In this document: positions 5,011 to 6,625 of the stretch, in pieces | Layout of the letters: each line of letters starts with the position of its first letter | Position numbering within the stretch: the first letter of the stretch is position 1 | Assembly (NCBI GenBank): GCA_016763815.1 | Contig: JAESTB010000014.1 | Location: 1-6,625 of the forward strand | Length of the DNA: 6,625 nucleotides | Reading direction: 5' to 3' | Source: Arenicella sp. | GTDB taxonomy: Bacteria > Pseudomonadota > Gammaproteobacteria > Arenicellales > Arenicellaceae | The notes under the pieces: model-generated | Databases searched by the model: none | Seen by the model: only the letters and a program-made list of their open reading frames with translations | Told to the model about the DNA's origin: nothing | Position numbers and translations under genes: made by a program

Positions 5011-6117
5011 TTAAACCAAGGCGTTAAAACGCTCTTTTGCCGTACCATTATCTAGGCACGCTTGCACTTTCTCAACAGCCTCAGGCAAGCTTAACTCGGA
5101 CTCATGATCCGTCAATATCTGCGCCGTCGCAAGACAAAGACTATCACGTGCGATCGATTTCACACCATTTAAGACACCCAAGCCGATTTCTAAGCATTGT
5201 TCAATAGCGGACATTGCCGGGTCACCCGCTGTAACAACTGCGGCCATTGCCGCGGATGGGGAATTAAATATAGGCTGGGATTCTACTAATTGTTTTTCGG
5301 CATCTATATCACTCGGCAGCTCACCGTCAAAAAAGAACTTTCGTAACGGCTTATTCAGCGCTGGCGCCAACCCACCCTCGACACCTTTCAACAATAACAC
5401 GCTTTTATAATTAGCTTCTTTCGCTACTGTAGCGTAGATAACCGGGTAGGCTTTATGCACGTACCCGAGTACAAGATGTGTATTTTGCTTAGCGCGAATA
5501 GGCACCAATAGACGTTCTAAGGTAGTCAGTGCCGTTCTCTTTACGATTCTATCTCGTAAATCTTGCAGTGCGAATAACGACGGCGCGTAGCAACTCTGAT
5601 CGGCATAGCCCCAGCCAATATCAGCGACTTTGGCAGCGACACCTTGGGCATCGAGCTGAGTCTCAATTCCGGCGGCTTTGTAAATTTTGTGTGCGGTGAC
5701 TCCATGCTTCGGCCCAACTGTTTCGACGCCATGAATAATAGCGTTATGGCCACATGCGGATAAAACAGCTGGCATAAAAGGCGTGATACTGATGTTTCGA
5801 ACGTATCCGTCAAACGGGTCCGCTAATAACAGCAGGTTGTCGACATCAACGGTTGCTGACTGAACTGAACCATTTAGTGCATCAAACAGACCTAAAAACT
5901 CGTCAATCGACTCACGCTTCATTCTGAGGGCAATCAGAAATACGGCTGTCTGTATCGGGTCAATATCACCATTAAGTATTCCTCGCATTACCAATGCCGC
6001 TCGTTCACGGGAGATGTCACGCCCGCGACCTGGTCCTACCGCGATATCCTTAATAGCCTCGCGCATTGCTACTTGGCTATTGCCTACGAGGTTCAACTCG
6101 TCTAATTTAATATTCAT
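5011..6117 (-). CDS. ybiB: TrpD2/YbiB-like protein, anthranilate phosphoribosyltransferase fold
   Basis: The 368-residue protein has the two-domain glycosyltransferase family 3 fold of anthranilate phosphoribosyltransferase. A helical N-terminal region spans about residues 15-85 (AALVMRGILNGDI, TAVFLIALRMKRES). It is followed by an alpha/beta domain with HGVETVGPKHGVTA near 129-142, KGVEGG near 244-249, and a typical C-terminal helix pair. The glycine-rich GTGGDG PRPP loop of true TrpD is absent: the corresponding position reads LLADPFDGYVRN near 97-108. That places it with the YbiB/TrpD2 group. E. coli YbiB (about 320 residues) is described as a nucleic-acid-binding protein under LexA control, not a tryptophan enzyme. 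No other trp gene is nearby. It diverges from the cysG-like gene by 47 bp, and a long inverted repeat starts 27 nt past its stop. The gene symbol is by family resemblance, and the function is uncertain. Confidence 0.75.
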   Translation of the reverse strand: MNIKLDELNLVGNSQVAMREAIKDIAVGPGRGRDISRERAALVMRGILNGDIDPIQTAVFLIALRMKRESIDEFLGLFDALNGSVQSATVDVDNLLLLADPFDGYVRNISITPFMPAVLSACGHNAIIHGVETVGPKHGVTAHKIYKAAGIETQLDAQGVAAKVADIGWGYADQSCYAPSLFALQDLRDRIVKRTALTTLERLLVPIRAKQNTHLVLGYVHKAYPVIYATVAKEANYKSVLLLKGVEGGLAPALNKPLRKFFFDGELPSDIDAEKQLVESQPIFNSPSAAMAAVVTAGDPAMSAIEQCLEIGLGVLNGVKSIARDSLCLATAQILTDHESELSLPEAVEKVQACLDNGTAKERFNALV

Positions 6118-6164
6118 AACAAGGATAATGCCACATACCTTGTAAGCTGCGGTAAAATACCCGA
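6118..6164. promoter_or_regulatory. Compact divergent promoter region between the ybiB-like and cysG genes
   Basis: Only 47 bp separate the two divergent start codons, so both promoters must lie here or overlap the coding ends. TAAAAT at 6153-6158 could be a -10 for cysG, giving a leaderless or very short-leader mRNA, but no good -35 is placed for it. CATTAT on the minus strand (6130-6125) could be a -10 for the ybiB-like gene, with a poorly spaced TTTACC upstream. Neither start has a clear Shine-Dalgarno sequence. Confidence 0.35.
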
Positions 6165-6625
6165 ATGCAAAATTACCCTATTTTCGTCGACCTCAAAGAT
6201 CAACCGTGTTTAATGGTCGGTGGCGGCCCGGTGGCACTAAGAAAGATACGTTTGATGATTTCGGCAGGCGCGAAAATCACGGTTGTCGCACCTGAGATTT
6301 GTAGTGATCTGGAAGCTGAATTTGGACAACAGATACAACATTTGGCACGATGTTTTGAAGACAATGATATTATCGACTATCGCTTAATCACGGCGGCTAC
6401 CAGCGAGCCGGAGATTAACAAACATGTATCGGCACTAGCTCAAGCAGTAAATATTCCCGTTAACGTGGTAGACCAACCGAAGCTATGCAGTTTCATTACT
6501 CCGTCGATCGTTGATCGATCGCCAGTCATCATTGCTATTTCTACTGGCGGTCATGCTCCTGTATTGGCCCGCATGTTACGCGCCAAACTCGAAGCATTTA
6601 TCCCGGCCAGCTATGGCCAACTGGC
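6165..6625 (+). CDS. cysG: Siroheme synthase, N-terminal precorrin-2 dehydrogenase/ferrochelatase part (truncated by the window end)
   Basis: The visible 153 codons match the N-terminal module of CysG. That module oxidises precorrin-2 to sirohydrochlorin with NAD and inserts Fe2+ to give siroheme, the cofactor of sulfite and nitrite reductases. The protein begins MQNYPIFVDLKDQPCLMVGG. The NAD-binding glycine run and the RK pair (VGGGPVALRK, residues 18-27) follow. The catalytic aspartate of VVD is residue 103 (Asp104 in E. coli), and SFITPSIVDRSP and STGGHAPVLAR follow. At the position of the serine phosphorylated in Salmonella CysG (Ser128) this protein has Thr127. An in-frame TAA at 6153-6155 fixes the ATG at 6165 as the start. 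The frame stays open to the edge, so it cannot be told whether the C-terminal uroporphyrinogen methyltransferase domain (full CysG, about 460 residues) is present or whether this is a stand-alone Met8/SirC-type enzyme. Confidence 0.92.
   Translation, partial: MQNYPIFVDLKDQPCLMVGGGPVALRKIRLMISAGAKITVVAPEICSDLEAEFGQQIQHLARCFEDNDIIDYRLITAATSEPEINKHVSALAQAVNIPVNVVDQPKLCSFITPSIVDRSPVIIAISTGGHAPVLARMLRAKLEAFIPASYGQL

Overview
The window looks like ordinary chromosome of a gammaproteobacterium with moderate G+C. The evidence is an RppH-type Nudix hydrolase next to an HAD-IB phosphatase (an arrangement I recall from Pseudomonas), a PilU-type retraction ATPase, a YbiB/TrpD2-like protein and a CysG-type siroheme synthase. 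I cannot name the genus from sequence alone. A marine, type IV-piliated lineage would fit, but that is inference. No phage, IS transposase, CRISPR array, tRNA or rRNA gene is visible.

Layout from left to right. Positions 1-197 hold no intact gene. One minus-strand frame there, starting just after the PBP gene, reads protein-like but has two stop codons. Positions 198-2011 are a minus-strand pair: rppH followed after 14 nt by a short penicillin-binding transpeptidase gene. A 211-222 bp divergent region (2012 to about 2234) holds a good sigma70-type promoter for the plus-strand pair HAD-IB phosphatase (2235-2882, probable GTG start) and Bcp/PrxQ peroxiredoxin (2942-3406). The tail of that pair carries REP-like hairpins (3461-3510) and a bidirectional intrinsic terminator (3543-3574). 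That terminator faces the convergent pilU-like gene (3594-4727, minus).

Between pilU and the next minus-strand gene lies a 283 bp spacer. It is dominated by a long imperfect inverted repeat (4825-4983), which is the least explained feature of the window. The YbiB/TrpD2-like gene (5011-6117, minus) and a cysG-like siroheme synthase gene (6165 to the window end, plus, truncated by the window) diverge from a 47 bp shared region.

Functionally the genes are mostly housekeeping: mRNA 5'-end processing (RppH), cell-wall transpeptidation (PBP), phosphomonoester hydrolysis (HAD-IB), peroxide detoxification (Bcp), pilus retraction (PilU) and siroheme synthesis for sulfite/nitrite reduction (CysG). I found no convincing new multi-gene system. 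The items most worth checking are the inverted-repeat element at 4825-4983 with its embedded small ORFs, the possible decayed gene at the left edge, the minimal PBP coupled to rppH, and the degenerate PRPP site of the TrpD2-like protein beside cysG.
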